From the NCBI GenBank assembly GCA_035771175.1, contig JAYMFD010003428.1:1-64000 (forward strand): a stretch of DNA of 64,000 nucleotides. The letters run 5' to 3'. Below are positions 23,044 to 34,704 of the stretch, piece by piece. Position 1 is the stretch's first letter. Each line of letters begins with the position of its first letter. The position numbers and the translations under genes were made by a program. The stretch comes from Paratinospora sagittata (lineage: Eukaryota > Streptophyta > Magnoliopsida > Ranunculales > Menispermaceae). The notes under the pieces are model-generated. The model saw only the letters and a program-made list of their open reading frames with translations, was not told where the DNA came from and made no database searches.

Positions 23044-23402
23044 CCTCAAACACATTTTCTAAGTAAATTTAGTTCATTTAAACCAAAATTTGATATTTAG
23101 GGGTCAAAAATTCATCGGGATGTTCGAACGGAGTTCCATCTATTCTGGGGGGTTGCTAGAAGGATATTGGGACTCGCTTAAAGAGTAGGTGGTGAAAGCA
23201 ATCCGGTGGATTGATCGCGATTGCCTCAAACACATTTTCTAAGTAAATTTAGTTCATTTAAACCAAAATTTGAGATTTGGGGGTCAAAAATTCACCGGGA
23301 TATTGGAACGGAGTTCCATCTATTCCGGGGCTTCCTAGAAGGATATTGGGACTCGCTCAAAGAGTTGGTGGAGAAAGCAATCTGGTGGATTGGTAGCGAT
23401 TG

Positions 23403-23581
23403 CCTCAAACACATTTTCTAAGTAAATTTAGTTCATTTAAACCAAAATTTGATATTTAGGGGTCAAAAATTCATCGGAATGTTCAAACGGAGTTCCATCT
23501 ATTCCGGGGCTTCCTAGAAGGATATTGGGACTCGCTCAAAGAGTTGGTGGAGAAAGCAATCTGGTGGATTGGTCGCGATTG
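23403..23581. repeat. Hybrid monomer A1/B with private variants
   Basis: The left half is A1 with two private changes (atcggaatgttcaaacgg). The right half is B-type (tattccggggcttcctag, cgctcaaagagttgg). An identical hybrid class lies at 24659-24837, exactly 1256 bp away, which is the 7-mer length. The hybrid was therefore formed first and then copied, or moved by conversion. Confidence 0.8.
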
Positions 23582-24478
23582 CCTCAAACACATTTTCTAA
23601 GTAAATTTAGTTCATTTAAAACAAAATTTGATATTTAGGGGTCAAAAATTCTCCGGGATATTGGAACGGGGTTCCATATATTCTGGGGATTCCTAGAAGG
23701 ATATTGGGACTCGCTCAAAGAGTTGGTGGAGAAAGCAATTTGGTGGATTGGTAGCGATTGCCTCAAACACATTTTCTAAGTAAATTTAGTTCATTTAAAC
23801 CAAAATTTGATATTTAGGGGTCAAAAATTCATCGGGATATTCGAACGGAGTTCCCTCTATTCTGGGGGGTTGCTAGAAGGATATTGGAACTCGCTTAAAG
23901 AGTAGGTGGAGAAAGCAATCCGGTGGACTGATCGTGATTGCCTCAAACACATTTTCTAAGTAAATTTAGTTCATTTAAACCAAAATTTGAGATTTGGGGG
24001 TCAAAAATTCACTGGGATATTGGAACGGAGTTCCATCTATTCCGGGGCTTCCTAAAAGGATATTGGGACTCGCTCAAAGAGTTGGCGGAGAAAGCAATCT
24101 GGTGGATTGGTAGCGATTGCCTCAAACACATTTTCTAAGTAAATTTAGTTCATTTAAACCAAAATTTGATATTTAGGGGTCAAAAGTTCATCTGGATATT
24201 GGAAAAGAGTTCCATCTATTCTGGGGGGTTGTTCGAAGGATATTGGGACTCGCTTAAAGAGTAGGTGGTGAAAGCAATCCGGTGGATTGGTCGCGATTGC
24301 CTCAATTTCTTTTTCAAAGTATATTTAGTTCATTTAAACCAAAGTTTTAGATTTGGGGGTCAAAAATTCTCCGGGATATTGGAATGGAGTTCCATCTATT
24401 CTGGGGATTCCTAGAAGGATATTGGGACTCGCTCAAAGAGTTGGTGGAGAAAGCAATCTGGTGGATTGGTAGCGATTG

Positions 24479-24658
24479 CCTCAAACACATTTTCTAAGTA
24501 AATTTAGTTCATTTAAACCAAAATTTGATATTTAGGGGTCAAAAATTCATCGGGATGTTCGAACGGAGTTCCATCTATTCTGGGGGGTTGCTAGAAGGAT
24601 ATTGGGACTCGCTTAAAGAGTTGGTGGAGAAAGCAATCTGGTGGATTGGTAGCGATTG
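24479..24658. repeat. Hybrid monomer A1/even class
   Basis: It starts as A1 (atcgggatgttcgaacgg, ggggttgctagaagg, gggactcgcttaaagag), then switches to even-class ttggtggagaaagcaatctgg and ggattggtagcg. The switch lies around 24615-24625. It sits just before the second copy of the A1/B hybrid. Confidence 0.75.
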
Positions 24659-25016
24659 CCTCAAACACATTTTCTAAGTAAATTTAGTTCATTTAAACCA
24701 AAATTTGATATTTAGGGGTCAAAAATTCATCGGAATGTTCAAACGGAGTTCCATCTATTCCGGGGCTTCCTAGAAGGATATTGGGACTCGCTCAAAGAGT
24801 TGGTGGAGAAAGCAATCTGGTGGATTGGTAGCGATTGCCTCAAACACATTTTCTAAGTAAATTTAGTTCATTTAAACCAAAATTTGAGATTTGGGGGTCA
24901 AAAATTCACTGGGATATTGGAACGGAGTTCCTTCTATTCCGGGGCTTCCTAAAAGGATATTGGGACTCGCTCAAAGAGTTGGCGGAGAAAGCAATCTGGT
25001 GGATTGGTAGCGATTG

Positions 25017-25734
25017 CCTCAAACACATTTTCTAAGTAAATTTAGTTCATTTAAACCAAAATTTGATATTTAGGGGTAAAAAGTTCATCTGGATATTGGA
25101 AAAGAGTTCCATCTATTCTGGGGGGTTGTTCGAAGGATATTGGGACTCGCTTAAAGAGTAGGTGGTGAAAGCAATCCGGTGGATTGGTCGCGATTGCCTC
25201 AATTTCTTTTTCAAAGTATATTTAGTTCATTTAAACCAAAGTTTTAGATTTGGGGGTCAAAAATTCTCCGGGATATTGGAATGGAGTTCCATCTATTCTG
25301 GGGATTCCTAGAAGGATATTGGGACTCGCTCAAAGAGTTGGTGGAGAAAGCAATCTGGTGGATTGGTAGCGATTGCCTCAAACACATTTTCTAAGTAAAT
25401 TTAGTTCATTTAAACCAAAATTTGATATTTAGGGGTAAAAAGTTCATCTGGATATTGGAAAAGAGTTCCATCTATTCTGGGGGGTTGTTCGAAGGATATT
25501 GGGACTCGCTTAAAGAGTAGGTGGTGAAAGCAATCCGGTGGATTGGTCGCGATTGCCTCAATTTCTTTTTCAAAGTATATTTAGTTCATTTAAACCAAAG
25601 TTTTAGATTTGGGGGTCAAAAATTCTCCGGGATATTGGAATGGAGTTCCATCTATTCTGGGGATTCCTAGAAGGATATTGGGACTCGCTCAAAGAGTTGG
25701 TGGAGAAAGCAATCTGGTGGATTGGTAGCGATTG
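25017..25734. repeat. Tandem duplication of a C-D dimer
   Basis: Two C-D dimers (25017-25375 and 25376-25734) follow one another without the usual A1-B pair between them. Both carry the private variant ggggtaaaaagttcatc (near 25073 and 25432), so they derive from one recent duplication. The same variant appears at 26691 in the next C monomer. The second D loses one base at its end (gattgctcaaac). Confidence 0.85.
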
Positions 25735-28247
25735 CTCAAACACATTTTCTAAGTAAATTTAGTTCATTTAAAACCAAAATTTGATATTTAGGGGTCAAAA
25801 ATTCATCGGGATGTTCGAACGGAGTTCCATCTATTCTGGGGGGTTGCTAGAAGGATATTGGGACTCGCTTAAAGAGTAGGTGGAGAAAGCAATCCGGTGG
25901 ATTGATCGCGATTGCCTCAAACACATTTTTTAAGTAAATTTAGTTCATTTAAACCAAAATTTGAGATTTGGGGGTCAAAAATTCACCGGGATATTGGAAC
26001 GGAGTTCCATCTATTCCGGGGCTTCCTAGAAGGATATTGGGACTCGCTCAAAGAGTTGGTGGAAAAAGCAATCTGGTGGATTGGTCGCGATTGCCTCAAA
26101 CACATTTTCTAAGTAAATTTAGTTCATTTAAAACAAAATTTGATATTTAGGGGTCAAAAATTCTCGGGGATATTGGAACGGAGTTCCATATATTCTGGGG
26201 ATTCCTAGAAGGATATTGGGACTCGCTCAAAGTGTTGGTGGAGAAAGCAATTTGGTGGATTGGTAGCGATTGCCTCAAACACATTTTCTAAGTAAATTTA
26301 GTTCATTTAAACCAAAATTTGATATTTAGGGGTCAAAAATTCATCGGGATATTCGAACGGAGTTCCCTCTATTCTGGGGGGTTGCTAGATGGATATTGGA
26401 ACTCGCTTAAAGAGTAGGTGGAGAAAGCAATCCGGTGGACTGTTCGCGATTGCCTCAAACACATTTTCTAAGTAAATTTAGTTCATTTAAACCAAAAATT
26501 TGAGATTTGGGGGTCAAAAATTCACTGGGATATTGGAACGGAGTTCCATCTATTCCGGGGCTTCCTAAAAGGATATTGGGACTCGCTCAAAGAGTTGGTG
26601 GAGAAAGCAATCTGGTGGATTGGTAGCGATTGCCTCAAACACATTTTCTAAGTAAATTTAGTTCATTTAAACCAAAATTTGATATTTAGGGGTAAAAAGT
26701 TCATCTGGATATTGGAAAAGAGTTCCATCTATTCTGGGGGGTTGTTCGAAGGATATTGGGACTCGCTTAAAGAGTAGGTGGTGAAAGCAATCCGGTGGAT
26801 TGGTCGCGATTGCCTCAATTTCTTTTTCAAAGTATATTTAGTTCATTTAAACCAAAGTTTTAGATTTGGGGGTCAAAAATTCTCCGGGATATTGGAATGG
26901 AGTTCCATCTATTCTGGGGATTCCTAGAAGGATATTGGGACTCGCTCAAAGAGTTGGTGGAGAAAGCAATCTGGTGGATTGGTAGCGATTGCCTCAAACA
27001 CATTTTCTAAGTAAATTTAGTTCATTTAAACCAAAATTTGATATTTAGGGGTCAAAAATTCATCGGGATGTTCGAACGGAGTTCCATCTATTCTGGGGGG
27101 TTGCTAGAAGGATATTGGGACTCGCTTAAAGAGTAGGTGGAGAAAGCAATCCGGTGGATTGATCGCGATTGCCTCAAACACATTTTTTAAGTAAATTTAG
27201 TTCATTTAAACCAAAATTTGAGATTTGGGGGTCAAAAATTCACCGGGATATTGGAACGGAGTTCCATCTATTCCGGGGCTTCCTAGAACGATATTGGGAC
27301 TCGCTCAAAGAGTTGGTGGAAAAAGCAATCTGGTGGATTGGTCGCGATTGCCTCAAACACATTTTCTAAGTAAATTTAGTTCATTTAAAACAAAATTTGA
27401 TATTTAGCGGTCAAAAATTCTCCGGGATATTGGAACGGGGTTCCATATATTCTGGGGATTCCTAGAAGGATATTGGGACTCGCTCAAAGAGTTGGTGGAG
27501 AAAGCAATTTGGTGGATTGGTAGCGATTGCCTCAAACACATTTTCTAAGTAAATTTAGTTCATTTAAACCAAAATTTGATATTTAGGGGTCAAAAATTCA
27601 TCGGGAAATTCGAACGGAGTTCCCTCTATTCTGGGGGGTTGCTAAAAGGATATTGGAACTCGCTTAAAGAGTAGGTGGAGAAAGCAATCCGGTGGATTAA
27701 TCGCGATTGCCTCAAACACATTTTCTAAGTAAATTTAGTTCATTTAAACCAAAATTTGAGATTTGGGGGTCAAAAATTCACTGGGATATTGGAACGGAGT
27801 TCCATCTATTCCGGGGCTTCCTAGAAGGATATTGGGACTCGCTCAAAGAGTTGGCGGAGAAAGCAATCTGGTGGATTGGTAGCGATTGCCTCAAACACAT
27901 TTTCTAAGTAAATTTAGTTCATTTAAACCAAAATTTGATATTTAGTGGTCAAAAATTCATCGGGATATTCGAACGGAGTTCCCTCTATTCTGGGGGGTTG
28001 CTAGAAGGATATTGGAACTCGCTTAAAGAGTAGGTGGAGAAAGCAATCCGGTGGATTAACCGCGATTGCCTCAAACACAATTTCTAAGTAAATTTAGTTC
28101 ATTTAAACCAAAATTTGAGATTTGGGGGTCAAAAATTCACTGGGATATTGGAACGGAGTTCCATCTATTCCGGGGCTTCCTAGAAGGATATTGGGACTCG
28201 CTCAAAGAGTTGGTGGAGAAAGCAATCTGGTGGATTGGTAGCGATTG

Positions 28248-31200
28248 CCTCAAACACATTTTCTAAGTAAATTTAGTTCATTTAAACCAAAATTTGATAT
28301 TTAGGGGTCAAAAATTCGTTTGGATATTGGAAAAGAGTTCCATCTATTCCGGGGCTTCCTAGAAGGATATTGGGACTCGCTCAAAGAGTTGGTGGAGAAA
28401 GCAATCTGGTGGATTGGTAGCGATTGCCTCGAACACATTTTCTAAGTAAATTTAGTTCATTTAAACCAAAATTTGATATTTAGGGGTCAAAAAGTCATCG
28501 GGATGTTCGAACGGAGTTCCATCTATTCTGGGGGGTTGCTAGAAGGATATTGGAACTCGCTTAAAGAGTAGGTGGAGAAAGCAATCCGGTGGATTAATCG
28601 CGATTGCCTCAAACACATTTATAAGTAAATTTAGTTCATTTAAACCAAAATTTGAGATTTGGGGGTCAAAAATTCACCGGGATATTGGAACGGAGTTCCA
28701 TCTATTCCGGGGCTTCCTAGAAGGATATTGGGACTCGCTCAAAGAGTTGGTGGAGAAAGCAATCTGGTGGATTGGTCGCGATTTCCTCAAACACATTTTC
28801 TAAGTAAATTTAGTTCATTTAAACGAAAATTTGAGATTTGGGGGTCAAAAATTCACCGGGATATTGGAACGGAGTTCCATCTATTCCGGGGCTTCCTAAA
28901 AGGATATTGGGACTCGCTTAAAGAGTTGGTGGAGAAAGTAATATGGTGGATTGGTAGCGATTGCCTCAAACACATTTTCTAAGTAAATTTAGTTCATTTA
29001 AACCAAAATTTGATATTTAGGGGTCAAAAGTTCATCTGGATATTGGAAAAGAGTTCCATCTATTCTGGGGGGTTGTTCGAAGGATATTGGGACTCGCTTA
29101 AAGAGTTGGTGGTGAAAGCAATCCGGTGGATTGGTCGCGATTGCCTCAATTTCTTTTTCAAAGTATATTTAGTTCATTTAAACCAAAGTTTTAGATTTGG
29201 GGGTCAAAAATTCTCCGGGATATTGGAACGGAGTTCCATCTATTCTGGGGATTCCTAGAAGGATATTGGGACTCTCTCAAAAAGTTGGTGGAGAAAGCAA
29301 TCTGGTGGATTGGTAGCGATTGCCTCAAACACATTTTCTAAGTAAATTTAGTTCATTTAAACCAAAATTTGATATTTAGGGGTCAAAAATTCATCGGGAT
29401 GTTCGAACGGAGTTCCATCTATACTGGGGGGTTGCTAGAAGGATATTGGGACTCGCTTAAAGAGTAGGTGGAGAAAGCAATCCGGTGGATTCATCGCGAT
29501 TGCCTCAAACACATTTTTTAAGTAAATTTAGTTCATTTAAACCAAAATTTGAGATTTGGGGGTCAAAAATTCACCGGGATATTGGAACGGAGTTCCATCT
29601 ATTCCGGGGCTTCCTAGAAGGATATTGGGACTCGCTCAAAGAGTTGGTGGAGAAAGCAATCTGGTGGATTGGTAGCGATTGCCTTAAACACATTTTCTAA
29701 GTAAATTTAGTTCATTTAAACCAAAATTTGATATTTAGGGGTCAAAAGTTCATCTGGATATTGGAAAAGAGTTCCATCTATTCTGGGGGGTTGTTCGAAG
29801 GATATTGGGACTCGCTTAAAGAGTAGGTGGTGAAAGCAATCCGGTGGATTGGTCGCGATTGCCTCAATTTCTTTTTCAAAGTATATTTAGTTCATTTAAA
29901 CCAAAGTTTTAGATTTGGGGGTCAAAAATTCTCCGGGATATTGGAATGGAGTTCCATCTATTCTGGGGATTCCTAGAAGGATATTGGGACTCGCTCAAAG
30001 AGTTGGTGGAGAAAGCAATCTGGTGGATTGGTAGCGATTGCCTCAAACACATTTTCTAAGTAAATTTAGTTCATTTAAACCAAAATTTGATATTTAGGGG
30101 TCAAAAATTCATCGGGATGTTCGAACGGAGTTCCATCTATTCTGGGGGGTTGCTAGAAGGATATTGGGACTCGCTTAAAGAGTAGGTGGAGAAAGCAATC
30201 CGGTGGATTGATCGCGATTGCCTCAAACACATTTTTTAAGTAAATTTAGTTCATTTAAACCAAAATTTGAGATTTGGGGGTCAAAAATTCACCGGGATAT
30301 TGGAACGGAGTTCCATCTATTCCGGGGCTTCCTAGAAGGATATTGGGACTCGCTCAAAGAGTTGGTGGAAAAAGCAATCTGGTGGATTGGTCGCGATTGC
30401 CTCAAACACATTTTCTAAGTAAATTTAGTTCATTTAAAACAAAATTTGATATTTAGGGGTCAAAAATTCTCCGGGATATTGGAACGGGGTTCCATATATT
30501 CTGGGGATTCCTAGAAGGATATTGGGACTCGCTCAAAGAGTTGGTGGAGAAAGCAATTTGGTGGATTGGTAGCGATTGCCTCAAACACATTTTCTAAGTA
30601 AATTTAGTTCATTTAAACCAAAATTTGATATTTAGGGGTCAAAAATTCATCGGGAAATTCGAACGGAGTTCCCTCTATTCTGGGGGGTTGCTAAAAGGAT
30701 ATTGGAACTCGCTTAAAGAGTAGGTGGAGAAAGCAATCCGGTGGATTAATCGCGATTGCCTCAAACACATTTTCTAAGTAAATTTAGTTCATTTAAACCA
30801 AAATTTGAGATTTGGGGGTCAAAAATTCACTGGGATATTGGAACGGAGTTCCATCTATTCCGGGGCTTCCTAGAAGGATATTGGGACTCGCTCAAAGAGT
30901 TGGCGGAGAAAGCAATCTGGTGGATTGGTAGCGATTGCCTCAAACACATTTTCTAAGTAAATTTAGTTCATTTAAACCAAAATTTGATATTTAGGGGTCA
31001 AAAATTCATCGGGATATTCGAACGGAGTTCCCTCTATTCTGGGGGGTTGCTAGAAGGATATTGGAACTCGCTTAAAGAGTAGGTGGAGAAAGCAATCCGG
31101 TGGATTAATCGCGATTGCCTCAAACACATTTTCTAAGTAAATTTAGTTCATTTAAACCAAAATTTGAGATTTGGGGGTCAAAAATTCACTGGGATATTGG

Positions 31201-32013
31201 AACGGAGTTCCATCTATTCCGGGTCTTCCTAGAAGGATATTGGGACTCGCTCAAAGAGTTGGTGGAGAAAGCAATCTGGTGGATTGGTAGCGATTGCCTC
31301 AAACACATTTTCTAAGTAAATTTAGTTAATTTAAACCAAAATTTGATATTTAGGGGTCAAAAATTCGTCTGGATATTGGAAAAGAGTTCCATCTATTCCG
31401 GGGCTTGTTCGAAGGATATTGGGACTCGCTTAAAGAGTAGGTGGTGAAAGCCATCCGGTGGATTGGTCGCGATTGCCTCAATTTCTTTTTCAAAGTATAT
31501 TTAGTTCATTTAAACCAAAGTTTTAGATTTAGGGGTCAAAAATTCTCCGGGATATTGGAATGGAGTTCCATCTATTCTGGGGATTCCTAGAAGGATATTG
31601 GGACTCGCTCAAAGAGTTGGTGGAGAAAGCAATCTGGTGGATTGGTAGCGATTGCCTCAAACACATTTTCTAAGTAAATTTAGTTCATTTAAACCAAAAT
31701 TTGATATTTAGGGGTCAAAAATTCATCGGGATGTTCGAACGGAGTTCCATCTATTCTGGGGGGTTGCTAGAAGGATATTGGGACTCGCTTAAAGAGTAGG
31801 TGGAGAAAGCAATCGGGTGGATTGATCGCGATTGCCTCAAACACATTTTTTAAGTAAATTTAGTTCATTTAAACCAAAATTTGAGATTTGGGGGTCAAAA
31901 ATTCACCGGGATATTGGAACGGAGTTCCATCTATTCCGGGGCTTCCTAGAAGGATATTGGGACTCGCTCAAAGAGTTGGTGGAGAAAGCAAACTGGTGGA
32001 TTGGTAGCGATTG
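28248..32013. repeat. 21-monomer linking block
   Basis: The order is H-A4-B1-B-C-D-A1-B1-C-D-A1-B1'-E-F-B2-F-B2-(H/C)-D-A1-B1. Its first six monomers, including the one-base-short head catttataag (28617) and the aaacgaaaa B with taatatgg, match the start of the HOR at 53184. Its E-F-B2-F-B2 part matches the 16/14-mer series. It is mosaic between the sub-arrays on either side. Confidence 0.75.
31297..31475. repeat. Hybrid monomer H/C
   Basis: The left part is H-type (attcgtctggatattggaaaagag, tattccggggctt). The right part is C-type (gttcgaagg, gtaggtggtgaaagcc) and is followed by D. The switch is within a few bases of 31405. Phase is kept and the length is 179 bp. Confidence 0.82.
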
Positions 32014-34704
32014 CCTCAAACACATTTTCTAAGTAAATTTAGTTCATTTAAACCAAAATTTGATATTTAGGGGTCAAAAAGTCATCGGGATGTTCGACCG
32101 GAGTTCCATCTATTCTGGGGGGTTGCTAGAAGGATATTGGGACTCGCTTAAAGAGTAGGTGGAGAAAGCAATCCGGTGGATTGATCGCGATTGCCTCAAA
32201 CACATTTTCTAAGTAAATTTAGTTTATTTAAACCAAAATTTGAGATTTGGGGGTCAAAACTTCACTAGGATATTGGAACGGAGTTCCATCTATTCTGGGG
32301 CTTCCTAGAAGGATATTGGGACTCGCTCAAAAAGTTGGTGGAGAAAGCAATCTGGTGGATTGGTAGCGATTGCCTCAAACACATTTTCTAAGTAAATTCA
32401 GTTCATTTAAACCAAAATTTGATATTTAGGGGTCAAAAATTCATCTGGATATTGGAAAAGAGTTCCATATATTCCGAGGGTTCCTAGAAGGATAATGGGA
32501 CTCGATCAAAGAGTTGGTGGAGAAAGCAATCTGGTGGATTGGTCGCGATTGCCTCAAACAAATTTTCTAGGTAAATTTAATTCATTTAAACCAAAATTTG
32601 AGATTTAGTGGTCAAAAATTCATCGGGATATTCGAACGGAGTTCCCTCTATTATGGGGGGTTGCTAGAAGGATATTGGAACTCGCTTAAAGAGTAGGTGG
32701 AGAAAGCAATCTGGTGGATTGATCGCGATTGCCTCAAACACATTTTCTAAGTAAATTTAGTTCATTTAAACCAAAATTTGAGATTTGGGGGTCAAAAATT
32801 CACCGGGATATTGGAACGGAGTTCAATCTATTCCGGGGCTTCCTAGAAGGATATTGGGACTCGCTCAAAGAGTTGGTGGAGAAAGCAATCTGGTGGATTG
32901 GTAGCGATTGCCTCGGACACATTTTCTAAGTAAATTTAGTTCATTTAAAACAAAATTTGATATTTAGGGGTCAAAAATTCTCGGGGATATTGGAACGGAG
33001 TTCCATATATTCTGGGGATTCCTAGAAGGATATTGGGACTCGCTCAAAGAGTTGGTGGAGAAAGCAATTTGGTGGATTGGTAGCGATTGCCTCAAACACA
33101 TTTTCTAAGTAAATTTAGTTCATTTAAACCAAAATTTGATATTTAGGGGTCAAAAATTCATCGGGATATTCGAACGGAGTTCCCTCTATTCTGGGGGGTT
33201 GCTAGAAGGATATTGGAACTCGCTTAAAGAGTAGGTGGAGAAAGCAATCCGGTGGACTGATCGCGATTGCCTCAAACACATTTTCTAAGTAAATTTAGTT
33301 CATTTAAACCAAAATTTGAGATTTGGGGGTCAAAAATTCACTGGGATATTGGAACGGAGTTCCATCTATTCCGGGGCTTCCTAAAAGGATATTGGGACTC
33401 GCTCAAAGAGTTGGTGGAGAAAGCAATCTGGTGGATTGGTAGCGATTGCCTCAAACACATTTTCTAAGTAAATTTAGTTCATTTAAACCAAAATTTGATA
33501 TTTAGTGGTCAAAAGTTCATCTGGATATTGGAAAAGAGTTCCATCTATTCTGGGGGGTTGTTCGAAGGATATTGGGACTCGCTTAAAGAGTAGGTGGTGA
33601 AAGCAATCTGGTGGATTGGTTGCGATTGCCTCAATTTCTTTTTCAAAGTATATTTAGTTCATTTAAACCAAAGTTTTAGATTTGGGGGTCAAAAATTCTC
33701 CGGGATATTGGAATGGAGTTCCATCTATTCTGGGGATTCCTAGAAGGATATTGGGACTGGCTCAAAGAGTTGGTGGAGAAAGCAATCTGGTGGATTGGTA
33801 GCGATTGCCTCAAACACATTTTCTAAGTAAATTTAGTTCATTTAAACCAAAATATGATATTTAGGGGTCAAAAATTCATCGGGATGTTCGAACGGAGTTC
33901 CATCTATTCTGGGGGGTTGCTAGAAGGATATTGGGACTCGCTTAAAGAGTAGGTGGAGAAAGCAATCCGGTGGATTGATCGCGATTGCCTCAAACACATT
34001 TTTTAAGTAAATTTAGTTCATTTAAACCAAAATTTGAGATTTGGGGGTCAAAAATTCACCGGGATATTGGAACGGAGTTCCATCTATTCCGGGGCTTCCT
34101 AGAAGGATATTGGGACTCGCTCAAAGAGTTGGTGGAAAAAGCAATCTGGTGGATTGGTCGCGATTGCCTCAAACACATTATCTAAGTAAATTTAGTTCAT
34201 TTAAAACAAAATTTGATATTTAGGGGTCAAAAATTCTCGGGGATATTGGAACGGAGTTCCATATATTCTGGGGATTCCTAGAAGGATATTGGGACTCGCT
34301 CAAAGAGTTGGTGGAGAAAGCAATTTGGTGGATTGGTAGCGATTGCCTCAAACACATTTTGTAAGTAAATTTAGTTCATTTAAACCAAAATTTGATATTT
34401 AGGGGTCAAAAATTCATCGGGATATTCGAACGGAGTTCCCTCCATTCTGGGGGGTTGCTAGAAGGATATTGGAACTCGCTTAAAGAGTAGGTGGAGAAAG
34501 CAATTCGGTGGACTGATCGCGATTGCCTCAAACACATTTTCTAAGTAAATTTAGTTCATTTAAACCAAAATTTGAGATTTGGGGGTCAAAAATTCACTGG
34601 GATATTGGAACGGAGTTCCATCTATTCCGGGGCTTCCTAAAAGGATATTGGGACTCGCTTAAAGAGTTGGTGGAGAAAGCAATCTGGTGGATTGGTAGCG
34701 ATTG

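Larger units (their letters stand above)
18920..28247. repeat. Sub-array III: 7-mer/4-mer mixture with many hybrids
   Basis: This is satellite only. The approximate order is F-B2-C-D-A1-B1-A1-B3'-(E/B2)-C-D-A1-B1'-E-F-B2-H-A4-B-F-B2-(C/F)-D-A1-B1-(A1/B)-E-F-B2-C-D-(A1/D)-(A1/B)-B2-C-D-C-D, then two 7-mers (A1 monomers near 25735 and 26995), ending F-B2. Small deletions near 22162 (taatttag), 22339 (catttttaag) and 22729 (aaaattgat) cluster within 600 bp. Confidence 0.75.
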
